Of a DNA stretch of 29,314 bases, positions 7,983 through 16,963 are shown piece after piece. The position numbers and the translations under genes are program-made. The notes under the pieces are model-generated. The model was not told the DNA's origin, ran no database searches, and saw only the letters and a list, made by a program, of their open reading frames with translations. Source of the stretch: an uncultured Flavobacteriaceae bacterium (GTDB taxonomy: Bacteria > Bacteroidota > Bacteroidia > Flavobacteriales > Flavobacteriaceae); contig CALIIP010000104.1 in NCBI GenBank assembly GCA_938018045.1, forward strand, positions 1 to 29,314. Reading direction: 5' to 3'. The stretch's first letter is position 1. Each line of letters begins with the position of its first letter.

Positions 7983-9182
7983 TTATACTAACGCTAATAC
8001 TTCTTGTACTTTATCAGCTGCTTCTTGAAACTCTACAACCGAATGAACAGGTAATCCACTATCTTGAATCAATTGTTTTGCTTCAATAGCATTTGTTCCT
8101 TGTAACCTTACGATAATTGGCACATTCATATCGTCTCCCATATTTTTATATGCTTCAACAATACCTTTTGCAACACGATCACAACGTACTATTCCTCCAA
8201 AAATATTAACTAAAATTGCTTTTACGTTATTATCTTTAAGTATGATTCTAAATCCTTTTTCAACACGCTCTGCATCTGCAGTTCCACCAACATCTAAGAA
8301 GTTTGCAGGTTCTCCTCCAGATTGCTTAATCAAATCCATTGTGCTCATCGCCAAACCTGCACCATTTACCATACAACCAACGTTTCCGTCAAGATCTACA
8401 TAGTTAAGTCCTGCAGCGTTTGCTTCTACTTCTATTGGGTTTTCTTCACGTAAATCACGTAATAATGCATAATCTTTATGACGGAACAAAGCACTATCAT
8501 CTAAAGTTACCTTAGCATCAACTGCCATTATTTTATCATCTGATGTTTTTAATACAGGATTTATTTCAAACATTGAAGAATCTGACTTAATATATGCTGT
8601 GTATAATGCTGAAACAAATTTCACCATTTCTTTTAGCGCTCCTCCACTCAATCCTAAATTAAAAGCAATCTTACGAGCTTGAAAAGATAACAATCCTAAA
8701 GCAGGATCAATTTCTTCATGAAAAATTAAATGTGGAGTTTCTTCTGCAACTGTTTCAATATCCATTCCACCTTCAGTAGAATACATAATCATATTTTTTC
8801 CTGTTGCACGATTTAATAAAACCGACATATAATATTCTTCTGGCTCATTATCTCCAGGATAATAAACATCTTCACAAATTAAAACCTGATTTACTTTCTT
8901 TCCTTCAGCAGATGTTTGTGGTGTTATCAACATCATTCCAAGAATATTATTAGAAATCTCTTCTACTTCTTGTAAACTTTTAGCAAGTTTTACTCCACCA
9001 CCTTTACCACGTCCTCCTGCATGAATTTGAGCCTTTACAACATACCAAGATGTTCCAGTGTCTTCTGTTAATTTTTTTGCTGCTGCAACTGCTTCTGAAG
9101 GTGTTTGAGCCACAATACCTCTTTGTATTCGTACGCCAAAACTATTTAATATTTCTTTTCCTTGATATTCGTGTAAATTCAT
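7983..9182 (-). CDS. sucC: Succinyl-CoA synthetase (ADP-forming) beta subunit
   Basis: The beta subunit of succinate-CoA ligase, which converts succinyl-CoA to succinate with ATP formation in the TCA cycle. The 399-residue protein begins MNLHEYQGKEIL, the standard start (ATG at 9182; an in-frame TTG one codon earlier is less likely). The N-terminal ATP-grasp domain has KAQIHAGGRGKGGGVK, the Mg-binding FEINPV stretch and AVDAKVTLDDSA, and the C-terminal CoA-ligase domain has GNVGCMVNGAGLAM, FLDVGGTA and VNIFGGIVRCD. All are intact. The alpha-subunit gene sucD is not adjacent, as is usual in Bacteroidetes. A perfect TACATTTG element precedes the gene by 23 bases. Confidence 0.97.
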   Translation of the reverse strand: MNLHEYQGKEILNSFGVRIQRGIVAQTPSEAVAAAKKLTEDTGTSWYVVKAQIHAGGRGKGGGVKLAKSLQEVEEISNNILGMMLITPQTSAEGKKVNQVLICEDVYYPGDNEPEEYYMSVLLNRATGKNMIMYSTEGGMDIETVAEETPHLIFHEEIDPALGLLSFQARKIAFNLGLSGGALKEMVKFVSALYTAYIKSDSSMFEINPVLKTSDDKIMAVDAKVTLDDSALFRHKDYALLRDLREENPIEVEANAAGLNYVDLDGNVGCMVNGAGLAMSTMDLIKQSGGEPANFLDVGGTADAERVEKGFRIILKDNNVKAILVNIFGGIVRCDRVAKGIVEAYKNMGDDMNVPIIVRLQGTNAIEAKQLIQDSGLPVHSVVEFQEAADKVQEVLALV

Positions 9183-9205
9183 CAATAAATGTTTTAATTG
9201 TTATG

Positions 9206-9213
9206 CAAATGTA
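9206..9213 (-). promoter_or_regulatory. -7 promoter element of sucC
   Basis: TACATTTG on the minus strand matches TAnnTTTG exactly and ends 23 bases before the sucC ATG, within the 199-base divergent gap with the DUF5916 gene. Confidence 0.5.
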
Positions 9214-9339
9214 ATACAATCAATTTGTAAATAATATTCTTTATCCCAAAAAATTGTAACACTCTTGTTTTTAGGAAGTCTTTACTTTAATTAACACTAT
9301 TTTATGATTTATTTAAGAGTACTATAATAATATCTTAGA

Positions 9340-9347
9340 TAATTTCG
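9340..9347 (+). promoter_or_regulatory. Possible -7 element of the DUF5916 gene
   Basis: TAATTTCG, one mismatch to TAnnTTTG, ends 34 bases before the ATG at 9382. No convincing TTG upstream. Confidence 0.35.
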
Positions 9348-9381
9348 CATTACTAACTAGACTAACACAAACTAATACTTT

Positions 9382-11796
9382 ATGAAAAAAGCATTTTTAC
9401 TATGTATGCTCTTTTGTTTTTCACTATTAAATGCTCAAGATCAATCTAATCGTAAAACTATAACTACTACTAGAGTTAGTCAAGCACCAAAAATTGATGG
9501 AGACTTAAGTGATGATGCATGGAAAGATGCAGAAGTCATGACAGACTTTGTTGAACTTCGTCCAGATAATGGCAAGGCTGCAAATCCAGATTATAAAACC
9601 GAAGTCAAAGTAGTATATAATGATAAAGGTATTTTTATTGGTGCTATATTACATTATCCTGATACTGATAAAATTCCTATGCAGTTTGTATCTCGAGATA
9701 ATTTCGGACAAGCAGATTTTTTTATGGCAACTATTAATCCAATTGATGACGGTCAAAACGGATTTGAGTTTGCAGTACAAAGCACAGGAAATCAAGCAGA
9801 TGCAAAAATAGCTAATGGTAATGAAGATTTTAATTGGAGTGCTGTTTGGGAAAGTGATGTAAAAGTAACAACTCAAGGATTGGTTATAGAAATGATGATT
9901 CCATATAGAGCATTGCGTTTTTCAAATCAACCAATTCAATCTTGGGGATTTAACTTTCATAGAAGGTTAGAAAATTTAAACTCACAATATACTTGGAGTC
10001 ATATTGATAATTCTGTTGGAAATTGGACTCAATACGATGGCTTAATTGAAGGATTTAAAGATTTAAAACCACCAACAAGATTAAGTTTTTATCCATATGC
10101 CTCTATAACATCTGATACTTATGATGGAGTTACAAAAAATGATTGGAGTATTGGTATGGATGTGAAATATGGATTGTCAGAAAACTTTACTTTGGATGCT
10201 ACGCTTATTCCAGACTTTAGTCAAGCAGGTTTTGATGATGTTCAACTCAATTTAGGTCCATTTGAACAACAATTTTCAGAACAAAGGCAGTTTTTTACAG
10301 AAGGGACAGATTTGTTTACCAAAGGTCGATTGTTCTATTCTAGAAGAGTTGGAGGAAGACCTATTGGAGCACTAGAAAATATAGAAGATAATGAGCAATA
10401 TACTGATTATCCTGGAAAGGTTACCATGTTAAATGCAGTTAAAATATCAGGAAGAACAAAAAGTGGTTTGGGAATTGGGTTTTTTAATGCCATTACAGAA
10501 GAAACAAAAGCAACAGTTAGAAATACTGATACAGATGAAAGTAGAAAGGTTATTACAAATCCGCTTTCTAACTACAATATAATGGTTTTAGACCAATTGT
10601 TTAATAAAAACTCATCAGTAACACTAATCAATACAAATGTTTTAAGAGAAGGTGAATTTAGAGATGCAAATGCAACAGCATTACTATACAATATCAAAAC
10701 AAAAAACAACAAATACTTTATTGATGGTTCGGTAAAAACAACAAGATTACATGATGAAGCAGGATCAGAACATGGGTACACTTTTGACACTAGTATTGGT
10801 AAAATAGCAGGTAATTGGACTGGAGAAATTGGTTATAATTTTGAAGACGAAAATTACAATCCAAATGATTTAGGAATACTATTTAGCAATAATGAACAAA
10901 CTATTTATAGTAATATTTCTTATAGAATTTTAAAACCAAAGGGGAATTTTAATTCATATAGAATTAATTCTTGGTTTAATTCCAACTACTTACACAAGTC
11001 TGGTGTTCATACAGGAATTAATACAGGTGTTTCTTTTCAAGGACAATTAAAAAAACGTTTTGGATTTGGTGGGAATATTAATTATTCAAGTAAAAACAAA
11101 GACTTCTTTGAACCAAGAGAAGGCTCAACAAGCGGCGTGTTCTTTCAGAGACCTGCAAGGATTGGATCTTATCAATGGCTGTCAAGTAATTATCAGAAAA
11201 AGTTTGCTGTTGACTACAGCCAATATTACAACCGGTTTTTAAATAATGATAAAAGGGTGTATGGTTTTAATCTTTCTCCAAGATACAGGCCAAATAATCA
11301 ATTAGCTTTTTTCTATTCTCTCGAATATAGAAAAATAAATTATGAAGAAGGATATGCAGAAGTAAGTGGCGAAGTAAATGATGAAATAATTTTTGGAAGA
11401 CGTAATAGGAAAACTGTTATAAATTCACTTTCTAGTAAATATAGTTTTAATGTGAAATCGTCGCTATCACTTACCTTCAGACACAATTGGGAAACAGTTG
11501 CATATGGCGATCAATTTTATGACCTCACAAGCAATGGTGGTTTAGCGCCAACTACTTATTCTAGAGATAATGTCAATTTTAATAGTTGGAATTTAGACTT
11601 AAATTATTCATGGCAATTTGCTCCTGGAAGTCAGTTATCAGCGTTTTATCGGAATTCAATTTTTGGAAGCAGTACAGATCCAAAGCTAAATTTTACTGAT
11701 AATTTAGATGAATTATTTAGCGAACCAAAACAACATTTAGTTTCATTGCGTTTGGTTTATTTTATTGATTACAATAACATTAAAGATATTTTTTAA
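9382..11796 (+). CDS. DUF5916 outer-membrane protein with CBM9-like N-terminal domain
   Basis: An 804-residue exported protein with signal peptide MKKAFLLCMLFCFSLLNA. Residues about 30-235 form a carbohydrate-binding family-9-like domain: the typical PKIDGDLSDDAWKDA opening, then YNDKGIFIGA and IEMMIPYRALRF. The remainder is the DUF5916 region, rich in alternating aromatic and polar strands and ending in a phenylalanine, consistent with an outer-membrane beta barrel inserted by the BAM machinery. In it are the family landmarks DATLIPDFSQAGFD, EQRQFFTEG and FYSRRVGG. Such proteins are abundant in Bacteroidetes, but their substrate is unknown and the CBM9 name does not prove sugar binding. The lolD-like gene follows after 27 bases. 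Confidence 0.9.
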   Translation: MKKAFLLCMLFCFSLLNAQDQSNRKTITTTRVSQAPKIDGDLSDDAWKDAEVMTDFVELRPDNGKAANPDYKTEVKVVYNDKGIFIGAILHYPDTDKIPMQFVSRDNFGQADFFMATINPIDDGQNGFEFAVQSTGNQADAKIANGNEDFNWSAVWESDVKVTTQGLVIEMMIPYRALRFSNQPIQSWGFNFHRRLENLNSQYTWSHIDNSVGNWTQYDGLIEGFKDLKPPTRLSFYPYASITSDTYDGVTKNDWSIGMDVKYGLSENFTLDATLIPDFSQAGFDDVQLNLGPFEQQFSEQRQFFTEGTDLFTKGRLFYSRRVGGRPIGALENIEDNEQYTDYPGKVTMLNAVKISGRTKSGLGIGFFNAITEETKATVRNTDTDESRKVITNPLSNYNIMVLDQLFNKNSSVTLINTNVLREGEFRDANATALLYNIKTKNNKYFIDGSVKTTRLHDEAGSEHGYTFDTSIGKIAGNWTGEIGYNFEDENYNPNDLGILFSNNEQTIYSNISYRILKPKGNFNSYRINSWFNSNYLHKSGVHTGINTGVSFQGQLKKRFGFGGNINYSSKNKDFFEPREGSTSGVFFQRPARIGSYQWLSSNYQKKFAVDYSQYYNRFLNNDKRVYGFNLSPRYRPNNQLAFFYSLEYRKINYEEGYAEVSGEVNDEIIFGRRNRKTVINSLSSKYSFNVKSSLSLTFRHNWETVAYGDQFYDLTSNGGLAPTTYSRDNVNFNSWNLDLNYSWQFAPGSQLSAFYRNSIFGSSTDPKLNFTDNLDELFSEPKQHLVSLRLVYFIDYNNIKDIF

Positions 11797-11823
11797 GCTA
11801 TTTTTGTTTTTTAAGTCAATAGG

Positions 11824-12489
11824 ATGATAAAAGCAACAAACATCAATAAAAAATACGGAGAACTAAGTGTTCTCAAAAATGTAGACCTACACATCAAAAA
11901 AGGTGAAATTGTTGCCATTGTTGGTCCTTCAGGAGCAGGTAAAACAACACTTTTACAAATTTTAGGAACACTCGATAAACCTACAGAAGATAAAGGAACA
12001 TCAGTAGAACTAAACAATCAAGACATACTTAATTTTTCTGACAAAGAACTTTCGAAATTTAGGAATAAACACATTGGTTTTATCTTTCAATTCCATCAAT
12101 TATTACCAGAATTCACCGCAATAGAAAACATTTGTATTCCTGCATTTATAGGAAATAAATCTAGAAGTGAAGCAGAAAAGGAAGCAAAAAGACTATTAGA
12201 TTTTCTTGGATTATCACATCGTATAAACCACAAGCCAAATGAACTTTCTGGCGGTGAACAGCAACGTGTAGCGGTCGCAAGAGCATTAATTAATAATCCA
12301 TCTGTTATTTTTGCTGATGAGCCAAGCGGAAATCTAGATTCTGAATCTGCAAAAAACCTACACGATCTCTTTTTTAAATTGCGTGATGAATTTGGACAAA
12401 CATTTGTAATAGTTACTCATAACAGGACCTTGGCAGATATGGCAGACCGAAAATTGGAAATGAAAGATGGCGTTATAATCAATAATTAA
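11824..12489 (+). CDS. LolD-like ABC transporter ATPase
   Basis: A 221-residue stand-alone ABC ATPase of the LolD/MacB subclass, which energises MacB-type mechanotransmission or lipoprotein release from the inner membrane. Motifs: Walker A GPSGAGKT (34-41), Q-loop Q89 in FIFQFHQLLPEF (the FQxHxLLPEF pattern is typical of LolD), signature LSGGEQQR (141-148), Walker B VIFADEP with catalytic E166, then SGNLD, and H-loop VTHN. All catalytic residues are intact. No LolC/E-type permease gene lies nearby, so its partner must be encoded elsewhere; assignment to lipoprotein export is by similarity only. Confidence 0.92.
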   Translation: MIKATNINKKYGELSVLKNVDLHIKKGEIVAIVGPSGAGKTTLLQILGTLDKPTEDKGTSVELNNQDILNFSDKELSKFRNKHIGFIFQFHQLLPEFTAIENICIPAFIGNKSRSEAEKEAKRLLDFLGLSHRINHKPNELSGGEQQRVAVARALINNPSVIFADEPSGNLDSESAKNLHDLFFKLRDEFGQTFVIVTHNRTLADMADRKLEMKDGVIINN

Positions 12490-12506
12490 AAGCACTACAA
12501 TTAATT

Positions 12507-13241
12507 ATGATTGCAATTATCAGCGCTATGCAAGAAGAGATTCAAGCCTTACTTAACCAACTCGAAAACACTGAGATTAGAGAAAAAGGAATGCGAAAAT
12601 ACTATACAGGAACACTCTTTGACAAAAAAGTTGTTTTGGTATTCTCTCGTTGGGGAAAGGTAGCATCAGCAGTAACAACAACTCAACTTATAAACGATTA
12701 CAATCCAACAGAAATTATTTTTACAGGAGTTGCTGGCGCATTAAAAAAAGAACTAAATATTGGTGATGTAATTATAGGAAGAAACCTATATCAATACGAT
12801 GTGGATTGCAGTCCGATTTTTAGAAAATTTGAAATTCCTATTTTGAAAAAAGACTATTTTGAAACTAGTGATCCAAACAACTTAATAAATGCAACTAATT
12901 TATTTTTAGATAATTACAATTTATTTGTTAATACAACTGAGGCCGATAAATTTGATATTAGTAGCCCAAAAATGATTCACGGAGACATCGCAACAGGAGA
13001 CCAATTTATATCAGAAAAAATAAAAGTGAAAGAATTAAACGAGCAATTACCAACTGTACAATGTGTTGAGATGGAAGGCGCAGCTGTTGCGCAAGTTTGT
13101 TTTGAATATGATGTTCCTTTTTCAATTATCAGGATAATTTCTGACAAAGCAAATGACAATGCAACTATTGATTTTCCCAAATTTGCAAAAAATATAGCAA
13201 GTTATTATGCTTTAGGCATTTTAAAAAACTATTTAACCTAA
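12507..13241 (+). CDS. mtnN: 5'-methylthioadenosine/S-adenosylhomocysteine nucleosidase
   Basis: This enzyme hydrolyses the glycosidic bond of methylthioadenosine and S-adenosylhomocysteine, releasing adenine, and so relieves product inhibition of methyltransferases and recycles methionine. The 244-residue protein opens IAIISAMQEE, matching the E. coli enzyme opening, with E11 at the position of the catalytic-site Glu12. GVAGAL (74-79), the VEMEGAAVAQV stretch (E190 at the position of Glu174) and the general acid D213 in RIISDKAN are present. A segment around residues 105-125 appears longer than in E. coli. The gene starts 17 bases after the LolD-like gene and is probably cotranscribed with it. 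Confidence 0.93.
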   Translation: MIAIISAMQEEIQALLNQLENTEIREKGMRKYYTGTLFDKKVVLVFSRWGKVASAVTTTQLINDYNPTEIIFTGVAGALKKELNIGDVIIGRNLYQYDVDCSPIFRKFEIPILKKDYFETSDPNNLINATNLFLDNYNLFVNTTEADKFDISSPKMIHGDIATGDQFISEKIKVKELNEQLPTVQCVEMEGAAVAQVCFEYDVPFSIIRIISDKANDNATIDFPKFAKNIASYYALGILKNYLT

Positions 13242-13257
13242 GTCAACCATTTTTTTA

Positions 13258-13265
13258 TATCTTTG
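13258..13265 (+). promoter_or_regulatory. -7 promoter element of the BatA-like gene
   Basis: TATCTTTG matches TAnnTTTG exactly and ends 16 bases before the ATG at 13282, in the 40-base gap after mtnN. Confidence 0.5.
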
Positions 13266-13281
13266 ACCAATCTTATAAACA

Positions 13282-15237
13282 ATGCAATTTAAGCACCCAG
13301 AAATTTTATACGCTTTACTGCTTCTTATCATACCGATAATTGTACATTTATTTCAGTTACAACGCTTCGTAAAAATACCATTCACAAACGTCCAATTTTT
13401 AAAGCAATTAAAGTTAGAAACTCGTAAGAGTTCTAGGCTAAAAAAATGGTTGATTTTAGCAACAAGGTTACTTGCTTTTACAACCTTAATTTTTGCCTTT
13501 TCTCAGCCTTTCTTTTCAGATTCTAAAAAAGATACAGAATACGCAACAACGATTTATTTAGACAATTCTTTGAGTATGCAATTAAAAACGCAACAAGGAG
13601 AATTACTAAAAATGGCAACTCAAGAAATCATTGAAAACTCAAAAAACAACACGTCAGTTTCTTTAATTACAAATGACAAAGTGTTTCAGGATTTAGACCA
13701 AAAAAGTTTAAAAAATGAGTTACTAAATCTTAAATATTCAACTAAAAAAATAGATTTCAACACTATAATACTAAAATCAAATCAACTAAATTTAACTAAA
13801 ACTAACTCTTTAAATAATTTAATTTTAATATCTGATTTTCAGAATTTTAATAAAATAAATTCGAATGATGTTACAAATGTAAACTCTTCTATTTCACTTA
13901 TAAAAATCACTCCTGAAGAAATTTTAAACATTTCTATTGACAGTGTTTTTATTAGTAACATAAATAACAAAGAAATTACATTAAAAGCAATTGTAAATAA
14001 CACAAATACCGAAAGAGATAATGTTTCAATCTCGCTTTATAAAAACACAATATTAGTTGGAAAAACTACTACTCCACTTTCTAAAAATAAAACTGCAGAA
14101 GTGGAATTTAAAATTCCGAATGAAGAAAATTTTAGCGGAACTTTACGTCTAGATGACCAAAATTTACCTTTCGACAATACACTCTTTTTTAGCATTTCAA
14201 AACCTGAAAAAGTAAACGTAATTTCGGTAGGTAAAAACACAGAATATTTATCAAAAATTTACACAAATAAAGAGTTTAATTTTAGTCAAAAAAGAATCAA
14301 CAATTTAGATTATAATGACATTCAGAATCAACACCTAATTATACTCAATGAATTAGAAAAAATTCCAGTTGCGCTAATCAATACATTAAATGAGTTTGTG
14401 AAAAATGGAGGTAATATTGTACTAATTCCATCAAAAAACACTGATCTTTTCTCTTACAATGAGTTTTTAAAGCAATTAAATCTTGGTAGTATTACAGAAT
14501 CAATCAAAAAGGAATTAAAAATAACGAACATCAATTTTGAGCATCCTTTATTAAATGATGTATTTGAGAAAAAAGTATTAAATTTTCAATATCCAACTGT
14601 AAGTCAGCATTATAACTTAAAACTAACTAACTCCTCACCTATTATTTCTTTAGAAAACGGCAGACCGTTTATATCAGAAATTAAAAATAGCAAAGGAAGT
14701 GTGTATGTCTTTTCATCCTCTCTAGATAACAGTATTTCGAATTTTAAAAGTTCACCGTTAATTGTTCCAATTCTCTATAATTTCGGAAAATACAGTTTTG
14801 AAATTCCACAATTATATTATACAATAGAGAAAGAGAATGTTATTGAAATTAACACATCAATAAAAAAGGATGAAATCTTAAAATTAAAAAACGAATCGAA
14901 TGAGTTTATTCCACTTCAACAAGTTTTCTATAATAAGGTGAAACTCACAACAAACGAACTACCAAATGAAAGTGGATTCTACAACATTACGAGTAATAAC
15001 AGCACTTTAAGAAGTGTTTCTTACAATTACAATCGCAAGGAAAGTGATTTGAATTATATGAATTTAAGAGAACTTTTTAAAGATAATAAGAATATTACGA
15101 TATCTAATTCTATCAAAGAAACATTTACAAAACTAAACGAACAACAAGAAATCAAACCGCTTTTTAAATGGTTTTTAGCCTTAGCTATCTTATTTTTGTT
15201 GTTAGAAATTTTCATTCTAAAATTCTTTAAAGTATGA
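13282..15237 (+). CDS. BatA-type membrane protein with VWA-like domain
   Basis: A 651-residue inner-membrane protein. The N-terminus is the BatA/aerotolerance-regulator double-transmembrane module: helix at about residues 8-25, the sequence QRFVKIPFTNVQFLKQL, then a second helix at about 56-75. It is followed by a von Willebrand A-like domain starting IYLDNSLSMQ, whose D94-x-S96-x-S98 is an intact MIDAS metal-binding start. Further on is a glutamine-amidotransferase-like alpha/beta stretch (for example LNEFVKNGGNIVLIP) and a final transmembrane helix near 628-648. Relatives are associated with Bat operons and MoxR ATPases, but neither is adjacent. Its stop overlaps the start of the dihydroorotase homologue by four bases. 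Confidence 0.9.
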   Translation: MQFKHPEILYALLLLIIPIIVHLFQLQRFVKIPFTNVQFLKQLKLETRKSSRLKKWLILATRLLAFTTLIFAFSQPFFSDSKKDTEYATTIYLDNSLSMQLKTQQGELLKMATQEIIENSKNNTSVSLITNDKVFQDLDQKSLKNELLNLKYSTKKIDFNTIILKSNQLNLTKTNSLNNLILISDFQNFNKINSNDVTNVNSSISLIKITPEEILNISIDSVFISNINNKEITLKAIVNNTNTERDNVSISLYKNTILVGKTTTPLSKNKTAEVEFKIPNEENFSGTLRLDDQNLPFDNTLFFSISKPEKVNVISVGKNTEYLSKIYTNKEFNFSQKRINNLDYNDIQNQHLIILNELEKIPVALINTLNEFVKNGGNIVLIPSKNTDLFSYNEFLKQLNLGSITESIKKELKITNINFEHPLLNDVFEKKVLNFQYPTVSQHYNLKLTNSSPIISLENGRPFISEIKNSKGSVYVFSSSLDNSISNFKSSPLIVPILYNFGKYSFEIPQLYYTIEKENVIEINTSIKKDEILKLKNESNEFIPLQQVFYNKVKLTTNELPNESGFYNITSNNSTLRSVSYNYNRKESDLNYMNLRELFKDNKNITISNSIKETFTKLNEQQEIKPLFKWFLALAILFLLLEIFILKFFKV

Positions 15238-16490
15238 ACCTACTTATAAAATCTGCCGTAATAATCGATCAGAATAGTAAACATCATCAGAAAAAACGAG
15301 CAATTTTGATAGAAAATGGTGTTATCACCAAAATTTCCACCACTATTAAAAATGAAAAAGGTTATAAAGAAGTATCACTTGACAACCTCTACATTTCTAA
15401 CGGATGGTTTGATACAAGTGTATCTTTTGGAGAACCAGGATTTGAAGAAAGAGAAACAATAGAAAACGGCTTGATAACTACAGCGAAAAGTGGTTTTACA
15501 TCTGTCGCTGTGAATCCGAATACAAACCCAAAAACAGATAATAAAGCAGCCGTAGAATTTCTAATTAACAAAGCAAGTAAAAACGCTGTGAACCTTTATC
15601 CTATTGGAAATTTAACCAAAAAAGGAGAAGGAGGAGAATTAGCAGAACTCTATGACATGCAAAATTCTGGAGCGATTGCTTTTGGTGATTACAATAGCCC
15701 AATCAACGATGCAAACTTACTAAAGGTTGCCATACAATATGCTCAAAATTTTAATGGTTTGGTGATGAGTTTCCCTCAAGATAATTCAATCGCTAGAGAC
15801 GGTCTTGCAAATGAAGGAGAAAATAGCACAAAACTTGGTTTAAAAGGAATACCAAGTTTGGCTGAAGAATTACAAATAGCAAGAGATCTATTTTTATTAG
15901 AATATACTGAAGGAAAATTACATATTCCGACAATAAGTACAGCCAAATCTGTAAAACTTATAAAAGATGCCAAAAAGAAAGGTTTAGATGTGAGTTGTAG
16001 CGTTTCTGCACATCATTTATCATTAACTGACGATGAACTATTTGGTTTTAATGCTAATAGTAAAGTTACGCCACCTTTACGGACAAAAAATGATGTAAGG
16101 GCATTAATTAAAGGTGTTGAAGATGGCACAATTGATATCATTACAAGCGATCACAATCCAATTGACATTGAGCATAAAAAAGTTGAATATAACAATGCAA
16201 AATACGGTACAATCGGAATGGAAAGTTTGTTTGGAGCACTAAATAAAACTATTGATTTAGAGAGCCTTATAAAATGCTTGACCGAAAACCCTACAAGCAG
16301 ATTTGGATTAGAACCATCAATAATAAAAGAAGGAGAAAAGGCAAATATCACACTATTTAATCCTGATAATAAATCAATCTTTACAGAAAAAAATATCATT
16401 TCTACATCTAAAAACTCTGCGTTTCTAAACAAAGGAATGAATGGCCAAGTTTATGGCGTTATTTCAAAAAATAAATTAATACTCAAATAA
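15234..16490 (+). CDS. Dihydroorotase-family protein, probably non-catalytic (PyrC'-like)
   Basis: The 418-residue sequence is a dihydroorotase/amidohydrolase homologue along its whole length: DTSVSFGEPG (60-69), NPNTNPKTD (94-102), GAIAFGD (146-152), SAHHLSLTDDEL (258-269), TPPLRTKNDVRAL (279-291) and DIITSDHNP (301-309). Active type-I enzymes have DxHxHxREPG; here both metal histidines are Ser (S62, S64) and the substrate-binding Arg is Gly (G66). The third metal His, in the VMVHAED-type motif, is F180, and the fourth, in HVST, is T233. Only D306 survives of the metal set. It therefore should not hydrolyse dihydroorotate. Non-catalytic PyrC' subunits that support aspartate carbamoyltransferase assembly are known in Pseudomonas; a similar role here is inference. 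Its ATG overlaps the BatA-like stop. Confidence 0.9.
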   Translation: MNLLIKSAVIIDQNSKHHQKKRAILIENGVITKISTTIKNEKGYKEVSLDNLYISNGWFDTSVSFGEPGFEERETIENGLITTAKSGFTSVAVNPNTNPKTDNKAAVEFLINKASKNAVNLYPIGNLTKKGEGGELAELYDMQNSGAIAFGDYNSPINDANLLKVAIQYAQNFNGLVMSFPQDNSIARDGLANEGENSTKLGLKGIPSLAEELQIARDLFLLEYTEGKLHIPTISTAKSVKLIKDAKKKGLDVSCSVSAHHLSLTDDELFGFNANSKVTPPLRTKNDVRALIKGVEDGTIDIITSDHNPIDIEHKKVEYNNAKYGTIGMESLFGALNKTIDLESLIKCLTENPTSRFGLEPSIIKEGEKANITLFNPDNKSIFTEKNIISTSKNSAFLNKGMNGQVYGVISKNKLILK

Positions 16491-16530
16491 TTATATTATA
16501 TTTACAATATCAACTTAAAAACTATATAAA

Positions 16531-16860
16531 ATGGAAAACAGTACAGTAAAAGAAGGAAAAACAGCAGCAATTATCAGTTATATTACAATAATTGGCACCA
16601 TTATAGCCTTTATTATGAATAACAGTACAAAAAACACATTTACATCTTTTCACATCAGACAAATGATTGGGTTAAGTCTATTATCTATTGTTAACACATA
16701 CGTTTTAGGTAGTTTGTTAGGATTAGGAATGGTTTCAATGATTATTGGAGTTGGTATTTTTGTACTTTGGGTACTTGGATTAATTGGTGCAGTGCAAGGT
16801 GAAGAAAAAAGAGTTCCTCTTCTTGGAGATATGTTTCAAGATTGGTTTAAAGGAATCTAA
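16531..16860 (+). CDS. Small DUF4870-like membrane protein
   Basis: A 109-residue integral membrane protein with hydrophobic segments near residues 14-28, 46-66 and 67-88. The pattern FHIRQMIGL between the first two helices and the terminal VPLLGDMFQDWFKGI resemble the DUF4870/Tic20-like group of small membrane proteins. No catalytic residues are evident and the function is unknown. It begins 40 bases after the PyrC'-like gene, with only a weak TATATTTA promoter-like element between (16497-16504), and a palindromic repeat follows it. Confidence 0.85.
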   Translation: MENSTVKEGKTAAIISYITIIGTIIAFIMNNSTKNTFTSFHIRQMIGLSLLSIVNTYVLGSLLGLGMVSMIIGVGIFVLWVLGLIGAVQGEEKRVPLLGDMFQDWFKGI

Positions 16861-16885
16861 AATTATATTACAAACAATATTATAA

Positions 16886-16941
16886 TGTCATTCTGAGTGA
16901 AACGAAGAATCTTTAGATTTTTCAATTCATTTAAAATGACA
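16886..16941. repeat. Degenerate palindromic intergenic repeat (REP-like, TGTCATTCTGAG type)
   Basis: Two 27-base arms (16886-16912 and 16915-16941) around a TT loop are inverted copies that align without gaps at 21 of 27 positions. The left arm begins TGTCATTCTGAG and contains CGAAGAATCT. The right arm is a decayed complement, and five of the six differences are transitions. The adjoining AA/TT extends the outer pairing to 9 bp. The left arm resembles a repeat family I recall in many Bacteroidetes intergenic regions. It may also end transcription after the small membrane-protein gene. Confidence 0.75.
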
Positions 16942-16963
16942 TTTTTATTTAATCATATTGAAA

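Noticed and set aside
9620..9876. Short frames in both directions inside the DUF5916 gene
   Set aside because: Shadow frames of a clearly coding region; no independent start signals.
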